From assembly GCF_000499385.1 (NCBI RefSeq), contig NW_013654407.1, positions 1 through 23,313 of the forward strand: a stretch of 23,313 bases of DNA. The letters are read 5' to 3'. The stretch comes from Eimeria necatrix (lineage: Eukaryota; Apicomplexa; Conoidasida; Eucoccidiorida; Eimeriidae). The position numbers and the translations under genes were made by a program. The notes beneath the pieces were generated by a model. It did no database searches, was not told the DNA's origin, and saw only the letters and a list, made by a program, of their open reading frames with translations. Every line of letters starts with the position of its first letter. Position 1 is the stretch's first letter. Positions 1 through 8,500 of the stretch are shown piece after piece.

Positions 1-60
1 ACCCTAAACCCTAAACCCTAAACCCTAAACCCTAAACCCTAAACCCTAAACCCTAAACCC
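1..60. repeat. Telomere-type CCCTAAA array at the window start
   Basis: About eight uninterrupted AAACCCT units, the coccidian/plant-type telomere heptamer. CCCTAAA on the plus strand is the orientation expected at a left chromosome end. Similar arrays sit inside introns elsewhere in this window, so the array alone does not prove a chromosome terminus. The flanking bases (CTGCAG|GTCGGG on the minus strand) could also be an exon followed by a splice donor. Confidence 0.9.
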
Positions 61-63
61 GAC

Positions 64-213
64 CTGCAGGCGCTGCATGAGGGCCTTCTGCGGCGCGCTG
101 GGCTCCAAAGCCCCGCGGCCCAGCAAAGCCCCGAAGTGCTCCAAAAGCTTCGAAGGATTATCCAAATCAATTTCCAAAAAGTTCTTTTCCAAACTTTTTT
201 CTCGAGACCGAAA
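64..213 (-). CDS. Possible exon of an unrecognised minus-strand gene
   Basis: The minus strand is open here and encodes a mixed, protein-like stretch with the segments SLEKNFLEIDLDNPSKLLEH and FGALLGRGALEPSAPQKAL. It may be preceded by an acceptor-like CCCCCAG (plus-strand 214-220) and is followed by CAG|GTCGGG, a possible donor that runs straight into the telomere-like array. The plus strand is also open from base 43 with a plausible peptide (LRRIIQINFQKVLF), so strand is not settled. No family is recognised. If the exon is real, the gene continues beyond the left edge or was cut by telomere addition. Confidence 0.25.
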
Positions 214-219
214 CTGGGG

Positions 220-298
220 GGCCCCCCTGAGGGGCCCCACGCCGGGCCCGCCGCCCCCGGCCAGGGGGGCCCCCTCCCGCACGTGGCAGCTGCCCCGC

Positions 299-346
<48 letters not shown>

Positions 347-500
347 GGGCGCCAGGCAGCAGCAGGCGGCGGGGGGGGCCCCAGGGGCCCCCAGGGCCCG
401 CAGCAAGCCACCGGGGCCCCCGAGGGGCCCCTACAGAAGCCCGGGGGGCCCCACAGCAACTTCGGGGCCCAAGGGCCCCGGGGGCCCCGGGGGCCCCGGA
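220..500. repeat. GC-rich GGGGCCCC-motif block
   Basis: This stretch is dominated by runs of G followed by runs of C (GGGGCCCC and GGGGGCCCC types), with CAG-rich spacers. Read in either direction it gives Gly/Pro-rich peptides. Similar short blocks recur at 829-850 and 3491-3504. The G-run/C-run motifs are self-complementary. Coding status cannot be decided because several frames on both strands stay open. Confidence 0.75.
301..345. repeat. (CTG)15 triplet run
   Basis: Fifteen uninterrupted CTG units (CAG on the minus strand). Depending on frame it would encode poly-Leu, poly-Cys or poly-Ala on the plus strand and poly-Gln, poly-Ala or poly-Ser on the minus strand. Homopolymer-encoding CAG runs are a hallmark of Eimeria genes, but coding use here is unproven. 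Confidence 0.95.
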
Positions 501-631
501 ACTGCTGAGGAAGGTGGAGACCAGTGGAAGGCAAAGAGCTTGCAGGACGTGACCAGTGGACCACTGCAGAGGGCAAGATGGGGGGGCTGGGGTTTGCTGC
601 TAAGCAGCGGTGAGCTGCTGCAGCTGGGCCC

Positions 632-634
<3 letters not shown>

Positions 635-664
<30 letters not shown>
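635..664. repeat. (CTG)10 triplet run
   Basis: Ten uninterrupted CTG units, preceded by a broken CTG/CAG stretch from about 613. All neighbouring frames are open for a short distance. Confidence 0.95.
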
Positions 665-665
<1 letters not shown>

Positions 666-766
666 GGGAGACTTTGCGCAGAATTGGAAACAAAAAAGAA
701 ATGTAAACAGAAAAAGACAAAAGGCCGCGGAGACATCTTTCAGTTGCGAGTGGGAGGTGGCATGCA

Positions 767-767
<1 letters not shown>

Positions 768-824
<57 letters not shown>
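768..824. repeat. (CTG)19 triplet run
   Basis: Nineteen uninterrupted CTG units, the longest pure triplet run in the window. It is followed by a GGGGCCCC block and four more CTG units at 853-864. Confidence 0.95.
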
Positions 825-828
<4 letters not shown>

Positions 829-899
829 AGGGGCCCCCCAGGGGCCCCCGTTGCTGCTGCTGCTAAGTTTTCCGGGGAAAGAGATTTAATTCAACGAAA

Positions 900-1589
900 A
901 ACTTCAAATTAATTTTTATAAAATGAATTTTATTTATTTATTTGAGAGATCTTCACTTCGCGCGAAGAGCCGCGCCGGCCGCGCGCAGTGGGCAATGATG
1001 TTCAAGTTTCGATTCTGCGAGTTTCGCAAATTTGAATTAAATGCGAAACTGTTTTCTGAAAACTGTTTTCTGAAAACTGAAAAATAATGCAAATTAAAAA
1101 AGAAATGGAATTAAATTCAAAAGAGAATGAAGAATTAAAGCTCACGGGCTCCAAAAAGATGTTCCAGTGGCACTTTTCGGGAAGCCGCGAGCGAGGCCTG
1201 GTGTTCAGATTTTCAAGAAAATTAAAAATCTCCAATTACTTTTTAAAGTCTAATAATGCATTTATAAACTTTTTCTCGATTTAAATTGCCGCTTTCTCGT
1301 TCAAATAAGCCATTAACAGCCCTCTTGGCGGCTTTTTTTGCAACTCCTCTTCTCCGAACTGCAGCGAAAAAGATCAAAATCTGCAGATCCAGCTGCGAAT
1401 TCAACCCCAAAAGGTTCTTTTGCTTTTTAAAAACACAAAAAGAGAAAACTTTGAAAGTTTGCGTCGCTTTAATTCTGACTTTGAACAAAAGTTGCACCGA
1501 ATGGAAAGCTTTCCCGAAGCAATGTTTACCAACTGAGCAGCCGGCTGGCTAGGCACAACAACATTACTATTAATAATAACAATAATAAT

Positions 1590-1633
<44 letters not shown>

Positions 1634-2050
1634 GAAGAAATATGGGAAAGCTTTGACAGCCGCTGAAACCCGTTCTGCGGTGTCTGCGCATATATCTGCG
1701 CGCACGCAGCAGAAAAAGCTGCAAAGTTGGACGAAAAAAAGCGACTTTTCGGGTTTTGGACTTTTCTTTGAATTTCAAATTTGAAAATAAAAAATGTTTT
1801 TGTTTTTGGCGGCGTTTTTCGCGGCTTTTGGCGCCAATCTGGTCAGATTCAACTTGGGGTTTGGTTAGTAGTGGTGGTTTGAGAAGTTGAATTTGCAGCT
1901 GGCGGCGCACCGGAGCCGCCACCGGCTTTTCGCCAGAAAAGACTTTTCTTTGTTCAATTTTCTCCATTTAGAAGGTGAAGAAAAAGAAATAAATAAAAGA
2001 AATAATTAAAAGTGAAGAAGAAAAGAAAGAAAAGCCTTTTCGGCTTCAGG
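900..2050. other. AT-rich stretch with no certain gene
   Basis: Mostly AT-rich DNA with a few GC-richer islands that might be exons. On the minus strand, 1146-1197 has an acceptor-like CACCAG before it and GTGAGC after it. The minus-strand frame from an ATG at 1967 is open and begins MEKIEQRKVFSGEKPVAAPV. A plus-strand ATG at 1632 opens a short frame. No family is recognised and the pieces do not chain convincingly, so no gene is called. A poor (AAT)n microsatellite lies at about 1561-1632. Confidence 0.5.
1561..1632. repeat. (AAT)n microsatellite
   Basis: An imperfect AAT/ATT triplet array, giving poly-Leu/Ile in open minus-strand frames. It is probably intronic or intergenic. Confidence 0.85.
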
Positions 2051-2061
2051 CGCGCTCGCAG

Positions 2062-4759
2062 ACTGTCCGAACCCGACTGTAGTGGAGGGCGCTTCCCACG
2101 GGATTATCAGGTAATTCTTTGCTTTTTTTTTTGAATTTTTTCGCTTTTTTGGAATTTTAATTCTTTTTATTTGCCAAATTCTTCTTTTTCAGCTTCAATA
2201 CTGCAGAACAAGTGAAAAAAGTCCGCAAAATGCCTCAGTTTTCTCTCTCACCGAAACGCGAAACAGGCCTGTGCAGAAGACCGGTCTTGTGCATATTTCA
2301 TGTTCAACCAGGAAAAAGGAAAGCTGTACAAATGCGCGGATCCTCAGGGGTTTGTTTTCAATTATGGAATTAAATTAATTTAAAATTAAATTAATTTGAA
2401 GTTAAATTAGTTTAAATTCAAATTAATTTAAAATTAAATTAATTTAAAATTAAATTAATTTAAATTTGAATTAGTTTAATTCAAAAGACGAGTTGATTTG
2501 AAAATTGAAACTCCAAATTTGCAGATTCACAAGAGCCTCCCCGAGCCCCTCGCAAGTCTTTTTTATTTTTTTTTTAATAATTAAATTTAAATAATTATTT
2601 AAATCATTTTATTATTCCGCAAGTCTTTTTATTTTCTCTTTTGAAATAAATAAATTGAAATAATTATTTAAATCATTTTATTATTCCGCAAGTCTTTTTA
2701 TTTTCTCGTCTGAAATAATTAAATTTAAATAATTATTTTAATTCTTTTATTTTATTATTTTATTTTATTTTTTAATTTCACAGATGGGCCATTGGAGTAA
2801 AGCCCTCCACCATTGAAAGGTTTCCTTTGAAGTTTGAACTGAACAAACAGGCGAGTTGGGACTCAGTCGAATTTTCCTTTTATTTTTAAAATAAATTGCA
2901 ATTTTATTTATTTTAATTAATTAAAATAATTAAATAATATTATTTAATTAAAATAATTAAATGGCATTATCATTAAGTAAAATAGCAATTAAATGAACTT
3001 CAGATAAAAAGTTGAATTTTCTCTTTATTTTCAAATATAAATTGCAATTTTGTTTTATTTTCAATCAATTAAAATAAATAAATAATATTCTTTAATTAAA
3101 ATATTTAAATAATATTATTTAATTAAAATAATTAAATAATATTATTTAATTAAAATAATTAAATAATATTATTTAATTAAAATAATTAAATAACATTTAA
3201 AAGAACTTCAAATTAAAAGTTGAACTTCTTTTTTCACTCAGGCAATTTGCTCCAACGTGGTTGACCAGCGGATTGTTTCTTCCATAGACGAAGCCCTTTC
3301 TTTGTTGGTTTATAATTTAATTTAATTTAATTTAATTAATTAAATTAAATTAATTAAATTAAATTAAATTAATTAAATTAAATTAAATAATTAAATTAAA
3401 TAATTAAAACAATTTAAATACTTTTATTTCCTCAATTCCACACAAGCTGGGCAGACACCGGAGCTGAACTCTTCACCCTCAACTTGAACCAGGGGGCCCC
3501 CGGGCCTTCAGTGGCCTCCATGGTGAAACCCTAAACCCTAAACCCTAAACCCTAAACCCTAAACCCTAAACCCTAAACCCTAGACTCAATTCGTGCTGCT
3601 GCACCTCTATTCAGGCCGCGTTTTACTGCAACGGAGTGACGGAGTGAGTTCAGACTTCAGCTCTGCGTCCCAAACCCTCGCGCCTAAACCCTAAACCCTA
3701 AACCCTAAACCCTAAACCCTCAACAGGAGCGCACAGAGAAACGGTAGGCGGCCCGGGAAACCCCCCAAACCCTTGCAAACCCTAAATGAGCGGAAACGCT
3801 ACAGGTTTCATCACAGTGCAGCACGACCCCTCTAGGCGCCCGCTGCCACAAAAGGTAGCGAACCCTAAACCCTAAACCCTAAACCCTAAACCCTAAAAAA
3901 TGGTTTGCAGACTTTCATTGCTCCCTGCGATGTAAATGGAAGTATTGTGCCGGACAACTTGCGAGTGGAAGAAGGACTTCTTCCGGGTAAGTGTTTGAGG
4001 TGTCTGTACACCTGAGTTCGAAAGCGCGGCGCGGCTCAGGCGAGATTGTGCGGGCGAAAAGAATTATTTAGTGATTTAAAAAGCTGAAAAAAAGCGGAAT
4101 AAAGTTAAAAAGAATATAAAATAGTTTGAACTGCGAAAGTTGGAAAAAAAAAAGAAATTAAATCCACTTCGTTTCTCAAAAATCCGAAACTCTCCCCTTG
4201 TGCGCCCAGTCGCCGTACTGCGTCGGCTCGGGCCCTTTGTACTTAAAACCAAACTCCCCCTTCCCGTTGCTGCCATTCCAAACATCATTTCCGTTTTTAT
4301 TTTCACTTTTATTAAAAATAAAATTCAAATTTTCATTTTCCAACTTTTCGCCTTTTCCCTCCCCCGAACCCGCGCGCTGCGGTGTACGTACACCCCAACC
4401 TGCGCCACCCACTCCCTCCAATTTCTTTTCTTCACTTTTTTTCTTCTTTTCTTTTTCAAGTCCAAAACTGCCAATTTTCATCAGACGCTCAGCAAGGGAA
4501 GCTGGCACCCGCTGCTTGCCTTTTTCTGCTGCTGCTGCTGCTGCAGCAGCAGCAGGAGCCGCAGCAGCAGCAGGAGCCGCCGCAGGAGCAGCGGGAGCTG
4601 CAGCAGCAGCAGCGGGAGCTGCAGCAGCAGCAGCAGCTGCTGCAGCAGGAGCAGCAGCAGCTGAGGTGTCTGGGGACGTCCCAAACCCTCGGCGAGCGCC
4701 ACGCGGGGGCAGGTGGAGGCCTATGGACAGCAACACAAACCCCAAACCCTAAACCCTAA
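2062..4759 (+). CDS. PAN/Apple-like domain protein, multi-exon, 5' end missing
   Basis: The exons below join in consistent phase: 2062-2110, 2193-2220, 2267-2349, 2784-2850 (or to 2865), 3242-3303, 3447-3522, 3615-3643, 3836-3854, 3911-3986, and 4485 to at most 4759. The first three give CPNPTVVEGASHGII, then FNTAEQVKK, then ACAEDRSCAYFMFNQEKGK and LYKC. This resembles a PAN/Apple domain (xTAExCxxxCxxDxxCxxFxFN), with Val where the first helix Cys usually sits. Downstream exons give WAIGVKPSTIERFPLKFELN, WADTGAELFTLNLNQGAPG and TFIAPCDVNGSIVPDNL, which I do not recognise. PAN/Apple domains occur in secreted adhesins such as coccidian microneme proteins, so a secreted or surface role is inferred, not shown. 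Oddities are a 19-nt exon, a 46-nt intron (2221-2266) and possibly a GC donor after 2850. The start and the signal peptide were not found, and the exact 3' end is uncertain. Confidence 0.5.
2360..2500. repeat. AT-rich TTAAATTAATTT repeat
   Basis: Near-tandem TTAAATTAATTTAAAA units inside the intron between the exons ending at 2349 and starting at 2784. Confidence 0.8.
2550..2760. repeat. Three-copy minisatellite of about 67-69 bp
   Basis: The phrase CGCAAGTCTTTTTATTTTC recurs at about 2551, 2618 and 2687. Each copy is followed by an AT-rich tail with AAATAATTATTTAAAT. It lies inside the same intron. The first copy begins where a GC-rich 30-nt segment ends. That segment (2525-2555) looks exon-like but breaks the reading frame. 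Confidence 0.8.
3101..3195. repeat. 27-bp AT minisatellite
   Basis: About three tandem copies of a 27-bp unit built on ATAATATTATTTAATT, with a related copy near 2925-2965. It is intronic, between the exons ending near 2850-2865 and starting at 3242. Confidence 0.85.
3309..3417. repeat. TTTAA/TTAAT repeat
   Basis: A pure A/T stretch of TTTAA and AATTAA units filling the intron between exons 3242-3303 and 3447-3522. The same repeat type recurs at 6968-7085 and 7203-7319. Confidence 0.85.
3526..3582. repeat. Intronic CCCTAAA array
   Basis: About eight AAACCCT units. The array starts three bases into the intron after the donor GTGAAA at 3523, and the intron ends with ATTCAG before 3615. Confidence 0.95.
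3683..3720. repeat. Intronic CCCTAAA array
   Basis: About five AAACCCT units in the intron between exon 3615-3643 and the 19-nt exon at 3836. Degenerate CCCAAACCC pieces flank it on both sides. Confidence 0.95.
3861..3897. repeat. Intronic CCCTAAA array filling a 56-nt intron
   Basis: Five AAACCCT units lie between the donor GTAGCG (3855) and an acceptor ending TTTGCAG (3910). The array makes up most of this tiny intron. Confidence 0.9.
4381..4394. other. Perfect 14-nt palindrome GGTGTACGTACACC
   Basis: This is a perfect inverted repeat in the intron after exon 3911-3986. Close relatives are at 4001-4016, 5443-5456 and 6056-6067. Function unknown. Confidence 0.8.
4528..4664. repeat. Compound CAG/GCA tract, open in every frame
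   Basis: An interrupted triplet tract. Exon phase from 3986 predicts a Gln/Glu/Leu-rich frame (QQQQREL repeats). The frame that reads only Ala and Gly uses all four Ala codons (GCT, GCA, GCC, GCG), so its interruptions are silent. A minus-strand frame reads only Ala and Pro. Which frame is translated is unresolved. Confidence 0.8.
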
Positions 4760-4780
4760 ACCCTAAACCCTAAACCCTAG
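4744..4780. repeat. CCCTAAA array at the end of gene 1
   Basis: Five AAACCCT units. If exon 4485 is not spliced before this point, the array supplies the last codons and the TAA stop (4757-4759). A donor-like GAG|GTGTCTG at about 4664 would instead place the array in an intron. Confidence 0.95.
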
Positions 4781-4923
4781 CAGCGGCGGACTCAGAGGGT
4801 TTGTGCTGCTCCTTTCTTTCCACTCCAACTCACCTTTTGCTTTTTCTTCCAAATAAATAAATGAAAATAAATTGAGTCCTCTCGAGGGCAGCGCAGACAG
4901 AAGGCGAGGGAAGCGGCGAAGAT

Positions 4924-4977
<54 letters not shown>
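4924..4977. repeat. (CAG)18 triplet run
   Basis: Eighteen uninterrupted CAG units, flanked by GC-rich sequence open in Ala, Gln and Ser frames. Coding status unknown. Confidence 0.95.
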
Positions 4978-4979
<2 letters not shown>

Positions 4980-5233
4980 CGCGGCAGCGGCTGCGGCGGC
5001 ATTTGGGGAATCTGTTGGTGTTTAGTTTTGTCTGAGTTTGTGTTTTGGGTTTGGAGAAAAAGAAATATATTTTTGAATTATTTATTTTAATTTTGCTTTC
5101 CACTTCGAGTCTGGCAGCTGCCGACGGAGTCCGCAGCAGCAGCAAAATGCTGCTGCTGCAGTCCGCAGCAAACTGCAGAGTTAACTTCTTTTTAATTACT
5201 GTTTTAGAGCTGCTGCAGCGGGAAAGGAAGCAA

Positions 5234-5237
<4 letters not shown>

Positions 5238-5267
<30 letters not shown>
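5238..5267. repeat. (CAG)10 run followed by CGG units
   Basis: Ten CAG units directly followed by four CGG units. In the Ala frame both are read as Ala (GCA then GCG), giving a continuous poly-Ala stretch. Confidence 0.9.
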
Positions 5268-5269
<2 letters not shown>

Positions 5270-5826
5270 GCGGCGGCGGGACTGAAGCTGCTGCATGCAT
5301 GCAGCTCGACTGTGGCGGTTGTTGAGGTCGAAAGAAAGCAGAAAGTGCTTTAATTCAAAAAAAAGAATTAAAATAAAGCAGAAAAGTATTTTTGAAACGA
5401 AGAAGTGGCAGCTTTCCCGTTTCTAGCCGCGGGACCGCGAGCTGTCTGTACACCTCAAAGAGCCGCGCCGTCGGCGGCGGCGGCGAAGCTCCCGTCACAA
5501 ATGTCACTTCTGCTTTTTCCAATTTGAGAAGACAGTGTTATTTCTTTTGCATTTTGGAGGCAGAATGTCTTCAGTTTCTTTCTTTTTTCCGCAGAACATC
5601 CCCCGGAGCAGCAGCAGCGCCGCAGCAGCTGCTGCTGCTGCGTCTGCTTCCCTCTAGCTTTCCCTCAAGGACATTTTGCTGCCTTTTGGCATTTATTTTC
5701 TGCAAAGTCGAATCTTCTGTTGCTTTCTTTTTGCCTTTTGTTCTTCTTTCCCAAACATGAACTCCAGAGCGCCGCAGCTGCGCCTTTCCCCCTAGCAGCA
5801 AGTCAAGTTCAGAGGAAGCTGAACCC

Positions 5827-5827
<1 letters not shown>

Positions 5828-5869
<42 letters not shown>
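5828..5869 (+). repeat. (CAG)14 run abutting the syntaxin start codon
   Basis: Fourteen CAG units end four bases before the ATG at 5874. In the ATG frame there is a TGA at 5820-5822 and no ATG between it and 5874, so the run should be 5' leader rather than protein. An acceptor-like TTTTTTCCGCAG ends at 5593, suggesting a spliced leader exon that carries this run. Confidence 0.9.
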
Positions 5870-5871
<2 letters not shown>

Positions 5872-5873
5872 CA

Positions 5874-8172
5874 ATGGCGTACGACCGCACTGCGGAGTTT
5901 GCTGCTGCAGCAGAAAGCTTCCACTTTGCTGCCAATCCTCCTGCTGCAGACCCTCGCCAGCCCTTCTCTGATGCGGACAAAAACTTCAACTTAATTGCAA
6001 GTGATATGGGAAATAGTTTGCATGCAACTTCGTTGAAGCTGCAGGAGCTGGCCAAGTGTACGTACACCTCAGCGCCTGCGCCTCTTTGCTGCACTTGGGG
6101 TTTTGTTTTCTCATTTCTTTTTTATTTCAACTTTTATTTCTTTTTTTGTTTTTCATTTCAACTTTTATTTCTTTTTGTTTTTAATTTCAACTTTTATTTC
6201 TTTTTTGCGTTGCTGCGCAGTGGCGAGACAGTGCGGAATCTACAACGATAAAACTGCCCAGATACAGGAACTCACTTTCGAGATCCGAAAGGTAAGCGAG
6301 GGTTTAGGGTTTAGGGTTTAGGGTTTAGGGTTTAGGGTTTAGGGTTTGTGTCTTTGTGCTCCCTTCGGAGCCTGCCGCAGCCGTCGGCCGCTTCTCTCAA
6401 GAGGCCAGTCTCCGGGCCGTCAGTTGGGGGTTCGTGGCGTAGGGTTTAGGGTTTAGGGTTTAGGGTTTAGGGTTTAGGGTTTGGGGTTTGCGTTGCAGAC
6501 GATAAACACTTTGAACTGCAAAGTGGACACTTTGGAGAAAGCTGCAGCAGCAGCAGGAGTCAGCGGACAGTCGAAGCAGCATTATATAACTGTCACGGAA
6601 GTTCTAAAAACGAGATTGTTGGATGTGACAAAAGAATTCAAAGACATCCTCATGCTCAGGACTGAGGTGAAGCTCCTAAACCCTAGTTTAGGGTTTAGGG
6701 TTTGGGGCGTAGGCTTTAGGGTTTGGGGTTCTGCAGAGGTGAAGCACCGCAGAGATCGCGCGGGGGCTGGGGTTTAGGGTTTAGGGTTTAGGGTTTAGGG
6801 TTTGGCCGCCGGGCACTCAAACAGCTAGGGTTTAGCGCGTAGGGTTTAGGGTTTAGGGTTTAGGGTTTAGGGTTTGACTGGCGGGTTTGCAAGCCAGCCC
6901 CACGAACTGCGGAGGCAAAAATCCGGAGTGAAGGGTTTAGGGTTTAGGATGGAGTTTTGCAAAAAGATAAAAATAAAATAAAATAAAATTAAATAAAATT
7001 AAATTAAATTAAAATTAAAATAAAATAAAATAAAATAAAATTAAATTAAATTGTAATTAAATTAAATTAAATTAAAATTAAAAAAAATTAATTCGGATTT
7101 GTTTGTTTGTTCAACTGGCGCTGCAAAACATTTTCAAAGTTATTAAAAATTGCCAATTTAGAAGCAGCAGCACAGCAAAGCTAATTCGAACCAAATAAAC
7201 CAAATTAAATTAATTTAATTAAATTAAATTAATTTAATTAAATTAATATAATTAATTAAATTAAATTAAATTAATTAAATTAAATTAAATTAAATTAATT
7301 AAATTAAATTAAATTAAATGTTCTTTTCAACTTTTCAGAATCTGAAAAGACAAGACAAAAGACGCAATTTGTATTCTTTCGGCGGCGACTCGGGCACTGC
7401 GGAGGCGGAGGAGATGTACGACATTGAGGGGTAAAAATAATTAATTTTAATTTGAGTTTTTAATTTATAATTTTTAATTTATTTTGAAATAATTAATTGT
7501 TTAAATTTATAATTTATAATTTATTTTGAAATAATTAATTGTTTAAATTTATAATTTATAGTTTATTTTGAAATAATTAATTGTTTTTTAATTGAAAATA
7601 AACATTTTATTCTTCAGAGTGTGGCATAGAAGGGTAAAGAAGAAGAATTAGATTTATTTGGAGTTGTTTAAAGTTTATTCGGAAAAAAATGAATGTTTTA
7701 TCTTTTTAATTCAAAATAAACATTTCATTCTTCAAAGTTTGACATAGAAGGGTAAAGAAAGAATTAGTTTTAATGTGAATTTTTAAAATTTGTTTTTTGA
7801 AATAAATGAGCTTTTTTTGATTCAAAATAAACATTTTATTCTTCAAAGTGTGACAGAAGGGTAAAGAAGAAGAATTAGATTTAATTGGAGTTATTTAAAG
7901 TTTATTTTTTGAAATAAATGAAAGTTTTATCTTTTTAATTGAAAATAAAACATTTTATTTTTCAAAATAATGAAATCAGAACTGCCTTTGAGGCTCTCGA
8001 TTCTGAAATGAGGAAAGGAAAAAGTTGAACAAACAGCTTTCCACCTTTGGGTTTCTTTTTTATGGAGTTTTATGCATTTATTTATTTTATTTATTTTATT
8101 TAATTTAATTTATTTATTATATATAAAATGGCTTTTTAAAATGCCAAAAAGAAAAAAGAAAAACGCCAAAAA

Positions 8173-8213
<41 letters not shown>

Positions 8214-8272
8214 GCTGGTTCTTGCTTCTCTGATCTCTTGAACTACAGCGAAACCTTTATCGCCAAATATAC

Positions 8273-8346
<74 letters not shown>

Positions 8347-8453
8347 TATTACTTATTTATTTATTTTTCAACTCAGGGGCCAACGGACTACTTTGGTGTC
8401 TCGGCCGGCAACTGCGTATTCTCAAGCCCGAGCAGAAGTCCGTGAACAGCAGC

Positions 8454-8500
<47 letters not shown>

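Larger units (their letters stand above)
4781..5593. other. Region between the two genes, assignment uncertain
   Basis: It contains two CAG runs, AT-rich spacers and GC-richer islands that could be further 3' exons of gene 1 or 5' leader exons of the syntaxin gene. One open stretch at 5213-5350 reads ELLQRERKQK, then poly-Ala, then GLKLLHACSSTVAVVEVERK. No family is recognised. TGCATGCA, a motif bound by some apicomplexan AP2 factors, is at 5292-5299. A TGTACACCTC motif is at 5447-5456. Confidence 0.4.

Noticed and set aside
2525..2555. GC-rich 31-nt candidate exon in gene 1
   Set aside because: It has an acceptor-like GCAG before it and GTCTTT after it, but its length breaks the phase needed by the next exon at 2784. 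Skipping it joins GG to ATGG and keeps the frame.
4140..4752. Long overlapping open frames on both strands
   Set aside because: They depend on the CAG/GCA tract being open in every frame. Only the part continuous with exon phase was kept.
5292..5299. TGCATGCA as an AP2 promoter element for syntaxin
   Set aside because: The word is known as an AP2-type motif in apicomplexans, but it occurs here only once upstream, inside a CTG/CAG-like context, and again after the gene. No promoter is claimed.
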